Source: Mycobacterium sp. AZCC_0083
Lineage (GTDB): Bacteria; Actinomycetota; Actinomycetes; Mycobacteriales; Mycobacteriaceae
Reading direction: 5' to 3'
Assembly: GCF_014202335.1 (NCBI RefSeq)
Contig: NZ_JACHGP010000012.1
Span: forward strand, 62,001-126,000
DNA length: 64,000 nt
Under the pieces are notes generated by a model. The model saw nothing but the letters and a program-made list of their open reading frames with translations, was not told the DNA's origin and made no database searches. Shown here piece by piece: positions 40,903 through 49,350 of the stretch (positions are counted from its first letter, which is position 1; each line of letters opens with the position of its first letter). A program made the translations under genes and the position numbers.

Positions 40903-43900
40903 ATGGTCAGCAGCGACCCCCTGCCGACGCAGGGCGATATGCACGCCGGGGTACCGGCGGAGTTGGTGGCTGCCGGTTTCGACGATCCCGAGGAGATCGG
41001 CCGAGGCGGGTTCGGCGTGGTGTATCGGTGCAACCAGCGCGAGCTTGATCGCACTGTCGCGGTGAAAGTGCTGACCGCGTATCTCGAGCCGGAGAACCTG
41101 GAGCGATTCGTGCGCGAGCAGGTCGCGATGGGCAAACTGTCCGGGCATCCGCACATCGTCAACATCTTCCAGGTCGGGACGACCGCCACCGGCCGGCCAT
41201 ACATCGTGATGCAGTACCACCCGCACGGTTCGTTGGAGACCAAGATTCATGACAACGGGCCGGTCGGGTGGGCCGACGCGCTGCACATCGGCGTCAAGGT
41301 CGCCGGCGCGTTGGAAACCGCGCACCGGCGGAAGATGCTCCATCGCGACGTCAAGCCGGCGAACATCCTGCTCACCGAATACGGCGAACCGCAGCTGACG
41401 GACTTCGGGATTGCCCGCATCATCGGCGGGTTCGAGACCGCGGACGGCGCGGTCACGGGTTCGCCGGCGTATACGGCGCCGGAGGTGCTAATCGGCCAAA
41501 CCCCGGACGTGAGCTCGGATGTCTACAGCCTGGCGTCGACGTTGTTCTGCACCGGCACGGGTCACGCGGTATTCGAGCGTCGCAAGGGCGAGCAGATGGT
41601 CGCCCAGTTTCTCCGGATCACCAGGCACCCGATGCCGACCCTGCGAGACTCCGGCCTGCCGACCGATGTGTGCGCGGTGATCGAGCAGGCGATGTCGCGC
41701 GATATCGAGGACCGGCCGGCGACCGCGGAGGCCTTCGGGGAGCAGTTGCGCGACGTGCAACGGCGGCATGGCCTGCCGGTCGACGACATGCCCGTGCCGA
41801 TAAGTGCGCCGACGATCCGGTACAACCCCACGCGGTCGCCGGCCACGCCATCCGGCAGCTACCCGGCGCGGGTGGTGACACCGCCGACACCGGCAACCCG
41901 GTTCCAACAACCCGTGTCGACGAAGGCGTTGGTGGACCGCGCGCGCTTGATCGACGTGCTACGAGAACAGGTCAAGAAGCTCACGGTGATCCACGGGCCA
42001 ACCGGCTTCGGGAAGAGCACGCTTGCCGCCCAATGGGCGAAGGTGCTGACCGCCGAAGGCGTCGCGGTGGCCTGGTTGACCGTCGACCACGACGACAACA
42101 ACGTGGTCTGGTTTCTGTCTCATCTGATCGAGGCCATCCGCGCGGTGACGCCCACGCTGGCGACCGAGCTCGCCGGCGTCTTGGAGGAGCACGGCGACGA
42201 GGCCGAACGTTATGTCCTGACCTCGTTGATCAACGAGATCCATCAGAGTGGCACGCGCATGACGCTGGTGATCGACGACTGGCAGCGCGTCACCGACCCG
42301 GCGACCATCGCGGCGCTGCGCTACCTTCTCGATAACGTCGCTGCCGGCCTGAGCGTGGTGGTGACAAGCCGCAGCCAGAGCGGCCTGCCGATGAGCCGGA
42401 TGCGGATGCAGAACGAACTTCTTGAAATCGACGCCACCGCATTGCGTTTCGACGTGGCCGAATCGGAGAACTTTCTGGTCGACCTAAGTGGCCTGGACCT
42501 GGACCACGCCGACGTCGAAGAGCTCACCACCAAGACGGACGGCTGGGTGGCGGCACTCCAGCTGGCGTCGTTGTCGCTGCGCGGCCGCGACGATCCTGTC
42601 CGGCTCATCGGCACGATGACCGGCCGCCACCACGCGATCAGCGAATTTCTCGTCGAGAACGTACTCGACACCCTGGAACCGTCGATGCTCGACTTCCTGC
42701 TGGCCACATCGATCACCGAGCGCATCTGCGGGGACCTGGCGACGACACTGACCGGTGTGCCGGACGGGCAGGCGATGCTCGAACAGGTCGAGGAGCGCGA
42801 CTTGTTCCTGCGCCGGATCGACGAGCAGTGGTTCCGCTACCACCAATTGTTCCTCGACTTCCTGCGGCACCGGCTCGGTCGTGATGAACCCGAGCGGGTC
42901 GAGCGGTTGCACCGCGTGGCGTCGACGTGGTTCGCCGAGCACCGCCTGGTCAGCGAGGCGGTCGATCACGCGCTGGCCGCCGGCGATGACCAGCGGGCGG
43001 TGCAGCTCGTCGAGAATGACGGCATCTACTTGGTGGCGAATTCCCAAATGGCCACGCTGATCGGGCTGGTGGGCAAGCTTCCGGCCGCCGCCGTGCATTC
43101 GGATCCGCGGGTGCAGCTCGCCCTGGGTTGGGCCAACATCGTGCTGCACCGGATTCCAGCTGCCGAACAGGCACTGGCCCTCATGGAATCCCGGCTCGGG
43201 TCGTGCGACCTCGACGACGAAGAAATCGCAGACCTTCGCGCGGAAGGCGGGGTTGTGCGGGCGGTTGCCGATCTGCGCTCGGACCGGCTCGCAGGCATCG
43301 ACGAGCACATCGCGCCCTGCCTGGCACGTCGAGATCACCTGCGTCCGTTCGCCGTAGGCGTGGCCGCCACCGTGGCGACCTTCGCCGCCGCCTATCGTTA
43401 CGACCTCGACGAAGTGAACCGAATCCAGGCGTGGGCGGCGCCGTACGCCGAACACAACCGGGACAACTTCAACATTGTGCACGGACTCTGCTACTCAGGC
43501 CTTGCGCACCGATTGATGCTCGACATACCGGCGGCGGAGGCATGCTTGCGCAAGGCTCTCAAGATCGCCAAGCGGTCCGGCGGCAGCCACTCCTACACCG
43601 CTCGGCTGGCGAGTTCGGCACTGGGCGAATTGCTCTACGAGCGAGGCGATCTCGACGAGGCCAGCCGCCTGCTCGAGGAGGGCTACAAACTCGGCCCCGA
43701 GGGTGGCTCGGTCGACTTCAAGATCGCCCGCTACGTGATCGCCGCAAGGATCAAGGCGCTTCAGGGCGACCGGTTTGCGGCCGGTCAACGGCTTGACGAG
43801 GCCGCCCGGGTGGCGCAGGCACTATCACTGAACCGGTTGCGGGCGATGGCGGAGCATGAACGCACCCGCCTCGGGCTTGCGCCATATCCGGGATCTGATT

Positions 43901-44358
43901 CGTGGCCGCCGACGTCCTACGAATTACGCCGCCAACCGGTTGACGCGATCGACGAGATCACCCTGCAGTTTGAAGAGGCCTCGGCAATCCGGATCCTGAT
44001 GGACGCCGGTGATCCGGAAAAGAGGGAACTTGCCTGCCGGTGGGCGCAGGAGTGGGTCGATCGAACCGCGACGCCGAACCGCCCTCAAGCGTTGTTACGG
44101 GCGCGTCGGCTGCTGGGCGCCAGCCTTTCGGCCGCCGGGCGTGTCGATGAGGCGAAGGCCACGATCGCGGTCGTCGCGGCGCAGTGCGCACAGTTGCGGA
44201 TGGTGCGTTACCTCGTCGACGGCGGTCCGTACGTCGCCGCAACGCTGTTGGAGCTACGTGCCGACCAGCGATCCGCCCGGTGGCAGCCCCAATGGCCGGA
44301 CGTCCCGGCCGATTTCCTCGACCAGGCGATCAACGCGCAAGTGGTGCAGCGCATCTGA
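40903..44358 (+). CDS. PknK-like protein: Ser/Thr kinase fused to MalT-type ATPase and TPR-like domains
   Basis: The protein has 1151 residues from ATG 40903 (GTG 40858 is an alternative). The kinase domain (about 10-270) has glycine loop IGRGGFGVVYR, catalytic HRDVKPANILL, TDFGIARI, and activation segment GSPAYTAPEVL. From about residue 350 comes a STAND/MalT-type ATPase with Walker A HGPTGFGKSTLAAQW and VIDDWQRV, then helical repeats to the end. This is the layout of M. tuberculosis PknK (1110 aa), a cytoplasmic regulator of transcription and growth. No C-terminal HTH is visible. It lies inside the second tRNA-bounded segment. Confidence 0.88.
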   Translation: MVSSDPLPTQGDMHAGVPAELVAAGFDDPEEIGRGGFGVVYRCNQRELDRTVAVKVLTAYLEPENLERFVREQVAMGKLSGHPHIVNIFQVGTTATGRPYIVMQYHPHGSLETKIHDNGPVGWADALHIGVKVAGALETAHRRKMLHRDVKPANILLTEYGEPQLTDFGIARIIGGFETADGAVTGSPAYTAPEVLIGQTPDVSSDVYSLASTLFCTGTGHAVFERRKGEQMVAQFLRITRHPMPTLRDSGLPTDVCAVIEQAMSRDIEDRPATAEAFGEQLRDVQRRHGLPVDDMPVPISAPTIRYNPTRSPATPSGSYPARVVTPPTPATRFQQPVSTKALVDRARLIDVLREQVKKLTVIHGPTGFGKSTLAAQWAKVLTAEGVAVAWLTVDHDDNNVVWFLSHLIEAIRAVTPTLATELAGVLEEHGDEAERYVLTSLINEIHQSGTRMTLVIDDWQRVTDPATIAALRYLLDNVAAGLSVVVTSRSQSGLPMSRMRMQNELLEIDATALRFDVAESENFLVDLSGLDLDHADVEELTTKTDGWVAALQLASLSLRGRDDPVRLIGTMTGRHHAISEFLVENVLDTLEPSMLDFLLATSITERICGDLATTLTGVPDGQAMLEQVEERDLFLRRIDEQWFRYHQLFLDFLRHRLGRDEPERVERLHRVASTWFAEHRLVSEAVDHALAAGDDQRAVQLVENDGIYLVANSQMATLIGLVGKLPAAAVHSDPRVQLALGWANIVLHRIPAAEQALALMESRLGSCDLDDEEIADLRAEGGVVRAVADLRSDRLAGIDEHIAPCLARRDHLRPFAVGVAATVATFAAAYRYDLDEVNRIQAWAAPYAEHNRDNFNIVHGLCYSGLAHRLMLDIPAAEACLRKALKIAKRSGGSHSYTARLASSALGELLYERGDLDEASRLLEEGYKLGPEGGSVDFKIARYVIAARIKALQGDRFAAGQRLDEAARVAQALSLNRLRAMAEHERTRLGLAPYPGSDSWPPTSYELRRQPVDAIDEITLQFEEASAIRILMDAGDPEKRELACRWAQEWVDRTATPNRPQALLRARRLLGASLSAAGRVDEAKATIAVVAAQCAQLRMVRYLVDGGPYVAATLLELRADQRSARWQPQWPDVPADFLDQAINAQVVQRI

Positions 44359-44847
44359 CCGCGTACCCCTCCCGACACCGACCGTGACCGCCGCGGCGGC
44401 GACGGCCCCGCCAACGACAGCCCGGTGGCGTCAATGTCCTGGCGGCACGCGCGCGATTCACGTAAATGCGGCCAACCGCCTGGCCGTCTGTCTGCATACG
44501 GCACCGCTGCGACTGCGGCTGGCGTCACGTGCCCTGTCTCTTGCGCGCTCGTCTGCCGCGCGGACGGTCCGACGCCATGCCCGGTGTTCGGCATGTCGAC
44601 GCAGCACGGCTGTCCTTCGTCGTTGCATGACGTGCTGGACGTAGTGGGCAGTGCGCTGTTGGTGGAGCGTGCGTCGACGTCGTCCCAACCTGAGACGAAC
44701 GGTGTCGCGCGATGACCGCGTCTCGCGTCACGGGCGTCGATGAACGGTCTCCAAGACTTATAGGTCGTTACTGGGGCGATGTTCCCAATCGGTTCCCGCT
44801 GAGTCGTTAGCTTTGCGAATGTTCCCAATCGTGTTCCCAATGGCCAC
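44359..44847. other. Gene-poor segment with GTTCCCAA repeats near the tRNA
   Basis: I see no supported gene. Near the tRNA end, GTTCCCAATC occurs at 44781 and 44821, each followed by another GTTCCC after 11-12 bp (44792, 44833). One more GTTCCCAA lies at 40727, near the other end of the same segment. Such repeats could be arm sites of a lost integrase. Confidence 0.45.
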
Positions 44848-44883
44848 AAAAAGGCCCCCAGAGTCTCCTCTGGGGGCCTTTTT
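44848..44883. terminator. Strong terminator downstream of tRNA-fMet
   Basis: AAAAAGGCCCCCAGA and TCTGGGGGCCTTTTT are perfect 15-bp arms around a 6-base loop, with T-runs on both strands. It lies 18 bp after the tRNA 3' end and can stop transcription from either side. Confidence 0.85.
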
Positions 44884-44901
44884 CCGCTGCTAGCGGGTTA
44901 G

Positions 44902-44975
44902 TAGCGGGGACAGGATTCGAACCTGCGACCTCTGGGTTATGAGCCCAGCGAGCTACCGAGCTGCTCCACCCCGCG
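44902..44975 (-). tRNA. Initiator tRNA-Met (CAT anticodon)
   Basis: Read on the minus strand, the gene starts CGCGGGGTGGAGCAGCTCGG and ends CCTGTCCCCGCTA. The anticodon loop is CTCATAA, flanked by three G:C pairs (GGG/CCC), and the first base pair is mismatched (C1 with T72). Both features mark initiator tRNA. CCA is not encoded. The T-arm GCAGG-TTCGAATC-CTG is normal. The 3' half is present twice more at 40565 and 38591. Confidence 0.95.
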
Positions 44976-45033
44976 ACGGGTAAACACAAGGTTACCGAAG
45001 GACCGGCTGCCTACCAAATCGGCTCCTGACCAG

Positions 45034-45098
45034 CCGCGAGCGCGCGCAGAATGCTGCTGTTTCCCGGTGCGTCGGGGTACAGACACGCGCGCTCGCGG
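45034..45098. repeat. Long inverted repeat between tRNA-fMet and the UPF0182 gene
   Basis: CCGCGAGCGCGCG (45034-45046) and CGCGCGCTCGCGG (45086-45098) are perfect 13-bp arms 39 bp apart, starting 5 bp after the end of the UPF0182 gene. They could form a terminator-like hairpin for that gene. Confidence 0.6.
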
Positions 45099-45103
45099 AC
45101 AAG

Positions 45104-48100
45104 CTACTTCGCGTTCTGATATTTGGCGACCGCGTCGTCGAGCTTCTGCAGCGCTGCTCCGTAGGCGGCGAAGTTGCCGCCCTGCTGGGCCGTACGGAGC
45201 CCATCGAGCGCAGAATTGATGTCCTGCAGGGCAGCGGCTTTCGCGGCCGACAGCTCTATCGCACCACCCGGCACCGCCGCAACGGGCGTCGGTACCTCGG
45301 GCGCTCGGCCCTGCTGCTCCGGTCCAGGTGACGCGGCAGGCGGTGCGACGTTGCCCGCCTGCGGCGCCGCAGGCGGGGTTCCCGGCCCTCCCGCGACCGG
45401 TGCAGGCCCCGTGGCCGTGGCGCCAGCGCCGGCCCCGAAGAGCTCGTCGAGCGCGTCGCTGACGGTCGGGCCGTAGCCCACCTTGTCGTTGTACATCATC
45501 GCCACGCGGATCAGTCGGGGGTACGACGATGCCGCGTCACTGGCCCCTGGCGAGGCGTACACCGGCGCAACGTAGAGCAGACCACCCTGAGCCACGGGCA
45601 GCGTCAACAAGTTGCCCCAGCGGATCCGGTTCTGATTGTCACGCCCGATCACACCGAGGTCCTGGCTGACCGCGGTGTCGGTACTGATCGCGTTGAACGC
45701 CAGCTTCGGTCCGTTGACCTGAGTCGGAATGGTCAGCACCGTGATCTTGCCGTACGTAGCCGGATCGGAACTGGCACTGATGTAGGCCGCCAGGAAGTCT
45801 CGGCGGAACCGGTTCATCGCGCTGGTCAACTGGAAGGACGCCGAACTGTCGTTCTGCGCAATGTCCTTGGCGACGATGTAGTACGGCGGCTGATAACTGC
45901 TCGCGGTCGGGTTCGGGTCGAGCGGCACGTCCCAGAAGTCCGAGGTGGAGAAGAACGTCACCGGATCGTTGACGTGGTACTTCGCCAACAGCGAGCGCTG
46001 CACCTTGAACAAGTCCTCCGGGTACCGCAGGTGCGCAGCAAGATCCGGCGAGATGTCACTCTTCGGCTTCACCGTCCCAGGGAACACGCTCTCCCATGCC
46101 TTGAGCACCGGATCCTGCTCGTCCTGCGCATACAGCGTCACGGTGCCGTCGTAGGCGTCGACGGTGGCCTTCACCGAGTTGCGGATGTAGGACACCTGCT
46201 TGTCGAGCTGAAGCCGGTTGAGCGCCACCTCGCTGGAGTCCGCCGTGGCCGACGACAGCGACGTCAACTCCGAGTACGGATAGTTGTCCAACGTGGTGTA
46301 GCCGTCGACGATCCACACCAGCTTCTTGTTCACGATGGCCGGGTACACACTGCTGTCGGTGGTCAGCCACGGCGCCACCGCCTCCACCCGTGCGGCTGGA
46401 TCACGATTGAACAAGATCTTGCTGTTGGATCCGATGACGTTGGAGAACAAGAAGTTTCGTTCGGCGAACTTCACCGCGAACACCGAGCGCGAGAACCAGT
46501 TCCCGAGCGGCACCCCTCCAGAGCCGGTGTAGGTGTAGTTCTTGGTCTCGGTGTTGGTCTCGTAGTCGTACTCGCGATCGGTGCCGTTCCTGCCGACGAT
46601 TGCGTAGTCGTCGGTCGCCCCGGCGATGATCGGGCCGTAGTAGATGCGGGGCTGATCCAGTGGCGCAGGGCCTGGCGTAACCACGGTGCCGTTGGCGCCG
46701 ACCACGCTGGCGAGGAACTCCGGATAGCCGCCGTTCTGGTTCGGATCGTTGGCGACGCCGCGCACCGTGTTGGCCGGCGAGGCGATGAACCCGTTGCCGT
46801 GGGTGTACACGCTGTGCCGGTTGATCCAGTCACGCTGGTTGTCGATCAGCCTGTCGGGGTTGAGTTCCCGCGCCGCGACGACGTAGTCGCGCAGGTTGCC
46901 GTCGGGTCCGTCGTACCGGTCGATCGACAGCTGGTCGGGGAACGAGTAGAAGTTCTTGCCCTGCTGGAACTGCGTGAACGCCGGGGCGACGATCGTCGGA
47001 TCGAGCAAGCGGATGTTCGACGTCGTCGCACGATCAGCAGCCACCTGCTGTGCGGTGGTGTTGCTGTTGCCGCTGTAATCGCGGTAGGTGACGTTCTTGT
47101 CGGTCAGTCCGTAGGCATCCCGGGTCGCGGTGATGCTGCGACTGATGTACTCGCTTTCCTTCTGCGCCGCATTGGGTTTGACGCTGATCTGCTCGACGAC
47201 CAGCGGCCAGCCCGCGCCGACGATCAGCGAGGACAACAGCAACAGCACCACGCCGATGGCAGGAATGCGCAAGTCGCGCAACACGATCGCCGAGAACACC
47301 GCGACCGCGCAGATCACCGCGATGGCCAGCAAGATCAGCTTGGCAGGCAGCACCGCATTGATGTCGGTGTAGCCGGCGCCGGTGAACGGCTTGCCGCCCC
47401 TGGTGTGGCTGAGCAGCTCGTAGCGGTCGAACCAGTAGGCGACCGCCTTGAGCAGAATCAGTGTGCCGACCAACGAGATTAGCTGGATGCGCGCAGAACG
47501 GCTCAACGCCCCGGTGCGACCGGAAAGCCGGATGCCCCCGAACAGGTAGTGGCCCAACAGGTTGGCGACGAACGCCAGGAACGTCGCCACGAACAGGTAG
47601 CTCAACACCAGCCGGTAGAACGGCAGGTCGAACGCGTAGAAACCGAGGTCCATCCCGAACTGCGGGTCGGTGACCCCGAAGCTTCCGCCGTGCAGGAACA
47701 GCTGCACCTTCACCCAGCTGGCCTGGGCGACGATGCCCGCGAGCACCCCGATGAACACCGGGATTCCGATGCCGAACAGCCGGAGCCGGGCCATCGCCGC
47801 GGTGCGGTACCTGGCCACCGGATCGTTCGGACCGGCGGTCGGGACGAAGACCGGCCGCGTCCGGTACGCCAGCGCCAACGCGCCGAACACCACGGAACCG
47901 ATCACCAGTGCGCCGACCAGGAAGACGACCAGCTTGGTGGCCAACACGGTGGTGAACACCGAGCGGTAGCCGAGCTCGCCGAACCACAGCCAGTTCACAT
48001 AGGTGTCGACCAGCGGGCCTGAGCCCAAGGCCAACAGGACGCCGACCAATGCAATGGCGATCAGAATCCGGCTACGCCGCGTCAGCTTCGGCATCCTCGC

Positions 48101-48118
48101 CGCGGGCCGCATACCCAC
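45104..48118 (-). CDS. UPF0182 multi-pass membrane protein (Rv3193c orthologue)
   Basis: The 1004-residue protein has seven membrane helices in the first 330 residues. A large extracytoplasmic domain follows (GNGFIASPANTVRGVANDPN, IYYGPIIAGATDDYAIVGR), then a Pro/Ala-rich linker and a short C-terminal helical tail. Length and pattern match the UPF0182 family of actinobacteria. Function is unknown; a role at the cell envelope is likely from topology. The start ATG 48118 lies next to the protease operon on the same strand, with an 86-bp gap. Confidence 0.9.
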   Translation of the reverse strand: MGMRPAARMPKLTRRSRILIAIALVGVLLALGSGPLVDTYVNWLWFGELGYRSVFTTVLATKLVVFLVGALVIGSVVFGALALAYRTRPVFVPTAGPNDPVARYRTAAMARLRLFGIGIPVFIGVLAGIVAQASWVKVQLFLHGGSFGVTDPQFGMDLGFYAFDLPFYRLVLSYLFVATFLAFVANLLGHYLFGGIRLSGRTGALSRSARIQLISLVGTLILLKAVAYWFDRYELLSHTRGGKPFTGAGYTDINAVLPAKLILLAIAVICAVAVFSAIVLRDLRIPAIGVVLLLLSSLIVGAGWPLVVEQISVKPNAAQKESEYISRSITATRDAYGLTDKNVTYRDYSGNSNTTAQQVAADRATTSNIRLLDPTIVAPAFTQFQQGKNFYSFPDQLSIDRYDGPDGNLRDYVVAARELNPDRLIDNQRDWINRHSVYTHGNGFIASPANTVRGVANDPNQNGGYPEFLASVVGANGTVVTPGPAPLDQPRIYYGPIIAGATDDYAIVGRNGTDREYDYETNTETKNYTYTGSGGVPLGNWFSRSVFAVKFAERNFLFSNVIGSNSKILFNRDPAARVEAVAPWLTTDSSVYPAIVNKKLVWIVDGYTTLDNYPYSELTSLSSATADSSEVALNRLQLDKQVSYIRNSVKATVDAYDGTVTLYAQDEQDPVLKAWESVFPGTVKPKSDISPDLAAHLRYPEDLFKVQRSLLAKYHVNDPVTFFSTSDFWDVPLDPNPTASSYQPPYYIVAKDIAQNDSSASFQLTSAMNRFRRDFLAAYISASSDPATYGKITVLTIPTQVNGPKLAFNAISTDTAVSQDLGVIGRDNQNRIRWGNLLTLPVAQGGLLYVAPVYASPGASDAASSYPRLIRVAMMYNDKVGYGPTVSDALDELFGAGAGATATGPAPVAGGPGTPPAAPQAGNVAPPAASPGPEQQGRAPEVPTPVAAVPGGAIELSAAKAAALQDINSALDGLRTAQQGGNFAAYGAALQKLDDAVAKYQNAK

Positions 48119-48204
48119 TCGTCAACTCCGCTCTCGGGTGTCTACAACGTCCACGTCTGGGTTCGACGTGCCACAACTCTACGCACTGGTCGCCAAGGGA
48201 ATTC

Positions 48205-49227
48205 TCAGCAATGGGGAGGTTCGCCACCGGCGGAAACCGCGTGCAACGCATCGACCGCCGAAGTCAGGGTGTCGACCTTGATCAACTGCAGGCCATCGTC
48301 GTGCGCGGAGCGCGCCTCGTCACAGTTGTCCGCAGGCACCAGGAAGATCGTCGCGCCCGCCTCCTGCGCGGCGATCATCTTGTGGGTGATGCCGCCGATG
48401 GGGCCGACCTTGCCGTCGCCGCCGATCGTGCCGGTGCCCGCAACGAACTTGCCGCCGTTCAGGTCGCCCGTGGTGAGCTTGTCGACGACGGCGAGGCTGA
48501 ACATCAGGCCCGCCGACGGTCCGCCGATGTTGGCGAGGTTGAAGTCGATCTTGAAGTCGGCCCACGGCGCGTCCCGCACACCGACGCCGAGGAAGCCGTA
48601 GTCACGATCCTTGTTCTCGCCCAAGGTGATCGTGGTCGTGCCGATCCCGTCGCCCTTGCGGCGGTAGTCGATCACCATCTGGTCGCCGGGTTTGGTGGCC
48701 TTCAACAGCGCGGTGAACTCGTCGAGGTTGGCGACGGGCTTGTTGTCGACCATGTCGACGGCGTCGCCCGCCTGCAGCTTGCCCGCCGACGGCCCTGGGT
48801 CGGTGACGTTCTCGACGGTGACCGCCTCCGGGTACTTCAGGTAGGACAACGCGGCGTACTCGGCGTTGTCCTCGGAGCGCTGGAAGTCGCTGTTGTTGTT
48901 CTTGTCGATCTCGTCCTTGGACTTGTCCGGCGGATAGACGAGATCCCTGGGCACCAGCTGATCGCGACCCGACATCCACAGCGCCAGCGCCTCACCGAGC
49001 GTGATCCCGTCGCTCTGGGACACGGTGGTCATGTTGAGGTGCCCCGAGGTGGGATAGACCTTGGTCCCCTCGATGTCGACGACCTGCTTGCCGTCGACCT
49101 CGCCGAGCGTGTCGAACGTCGGCCCCGGACCCAGCGCCACGAACGGCACGGCCACTGCCGACAGCAGTAGACCGAACGTCACGATCGGCACCAGTGCCAC
49201 CGCCAGGGTGAGAATCCGCCTGTTCAC
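48205..49227 (-). CDS. Membrane-anchored PDZ/Lon-like (S16) protease (Rv3194c orthologue)
   Basis: The 340-residue protein starts at GTG 49227 (VNRRILTLAVALVPIVTFGL) with one N-terminal membrane helix. A PDZ domain (about 125-210, AGKLQAGDAVDMVDNKPVAN) is followed by a Lon-type proteolytic domain. That domain has catalytic Ser in NIGGPSAGLMFSLAVVDKL and Lys in GPIGGITHKMIAAQEAGA. It faces the outside and probably trims secreted or membrane proteins. Length equals that of Rv3194c. It is divergent from the Rv3195-like gene. Confidence 0.92.
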   Translation of the reverse strand: MNRRILTLAVALVPIVTFGLLLSAVAVPFVALGPGPTFDTLGEVDGKQVVDIEGTKVYPTSGHLNMTTVSQSDGITLGEALALWMSGRDQLVPRDLVYPPDKSKDEIDKNNNSDFQRSEDNAEYAALSYLKYPEAVTVENVTDPGPSAGKLQAGDAVDMVDNKPVANLDEFTALLKATKPGDQMVIDYRRKGDGIGTTTITLGENKDRDYGFLGVGVRDAPWADFKIDFNLANIGGPSAGLMFSLAVVDKLTTGDLNGGKFVAGTGTIGGDGKVGPIGGITHKMIAAQEAGATIFLVPADNCDEARSAHDDGLQLIKVDTLTSAVDALHAVSAGGEPPHC

Positions 49228-49350
49228 GACGCCCACATTAAGGCTCTGCGCAGCCAAGCCCCCGGTCGCTGCGCTCCAGGCGGGCGAATATTCACTCTCA
49301 GCGTGACCCGCATGCCGACGTGGGGCCCCCATGGTGAGTACCGTTGAAGC

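Larger units (their letters stand above)
38591..44945. mobile_element. Remnant of two tandem integrations at tRNA-fMet
   Basis: Three copies of the tRNA 3' segment in the same orientation (38591, 40565, 44899) cut the region into pieces of about 1.9 and 4.3 kb. Integrases commonly recombine within the anticodon-loop-to-3'-end segment of tRNA genes and leave exactly such direct repeats. The two pieces hold a cutinase gene and a PknK-like kinase gene, with stretches of debris between. No integrase, excisionase or phage gene is visible, so the units are decayed or were moved by an enzyme encoded elsewhere. Confidence 0.55.

Noticed and set aside
38632..44898. Integrase, excisionase or phage genes in the tRNA-bounded segments
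   Set aside because: No tyrosine- or serine-recombinase motif was found in either segment, so the mobile-element call rests on the repeats alone.
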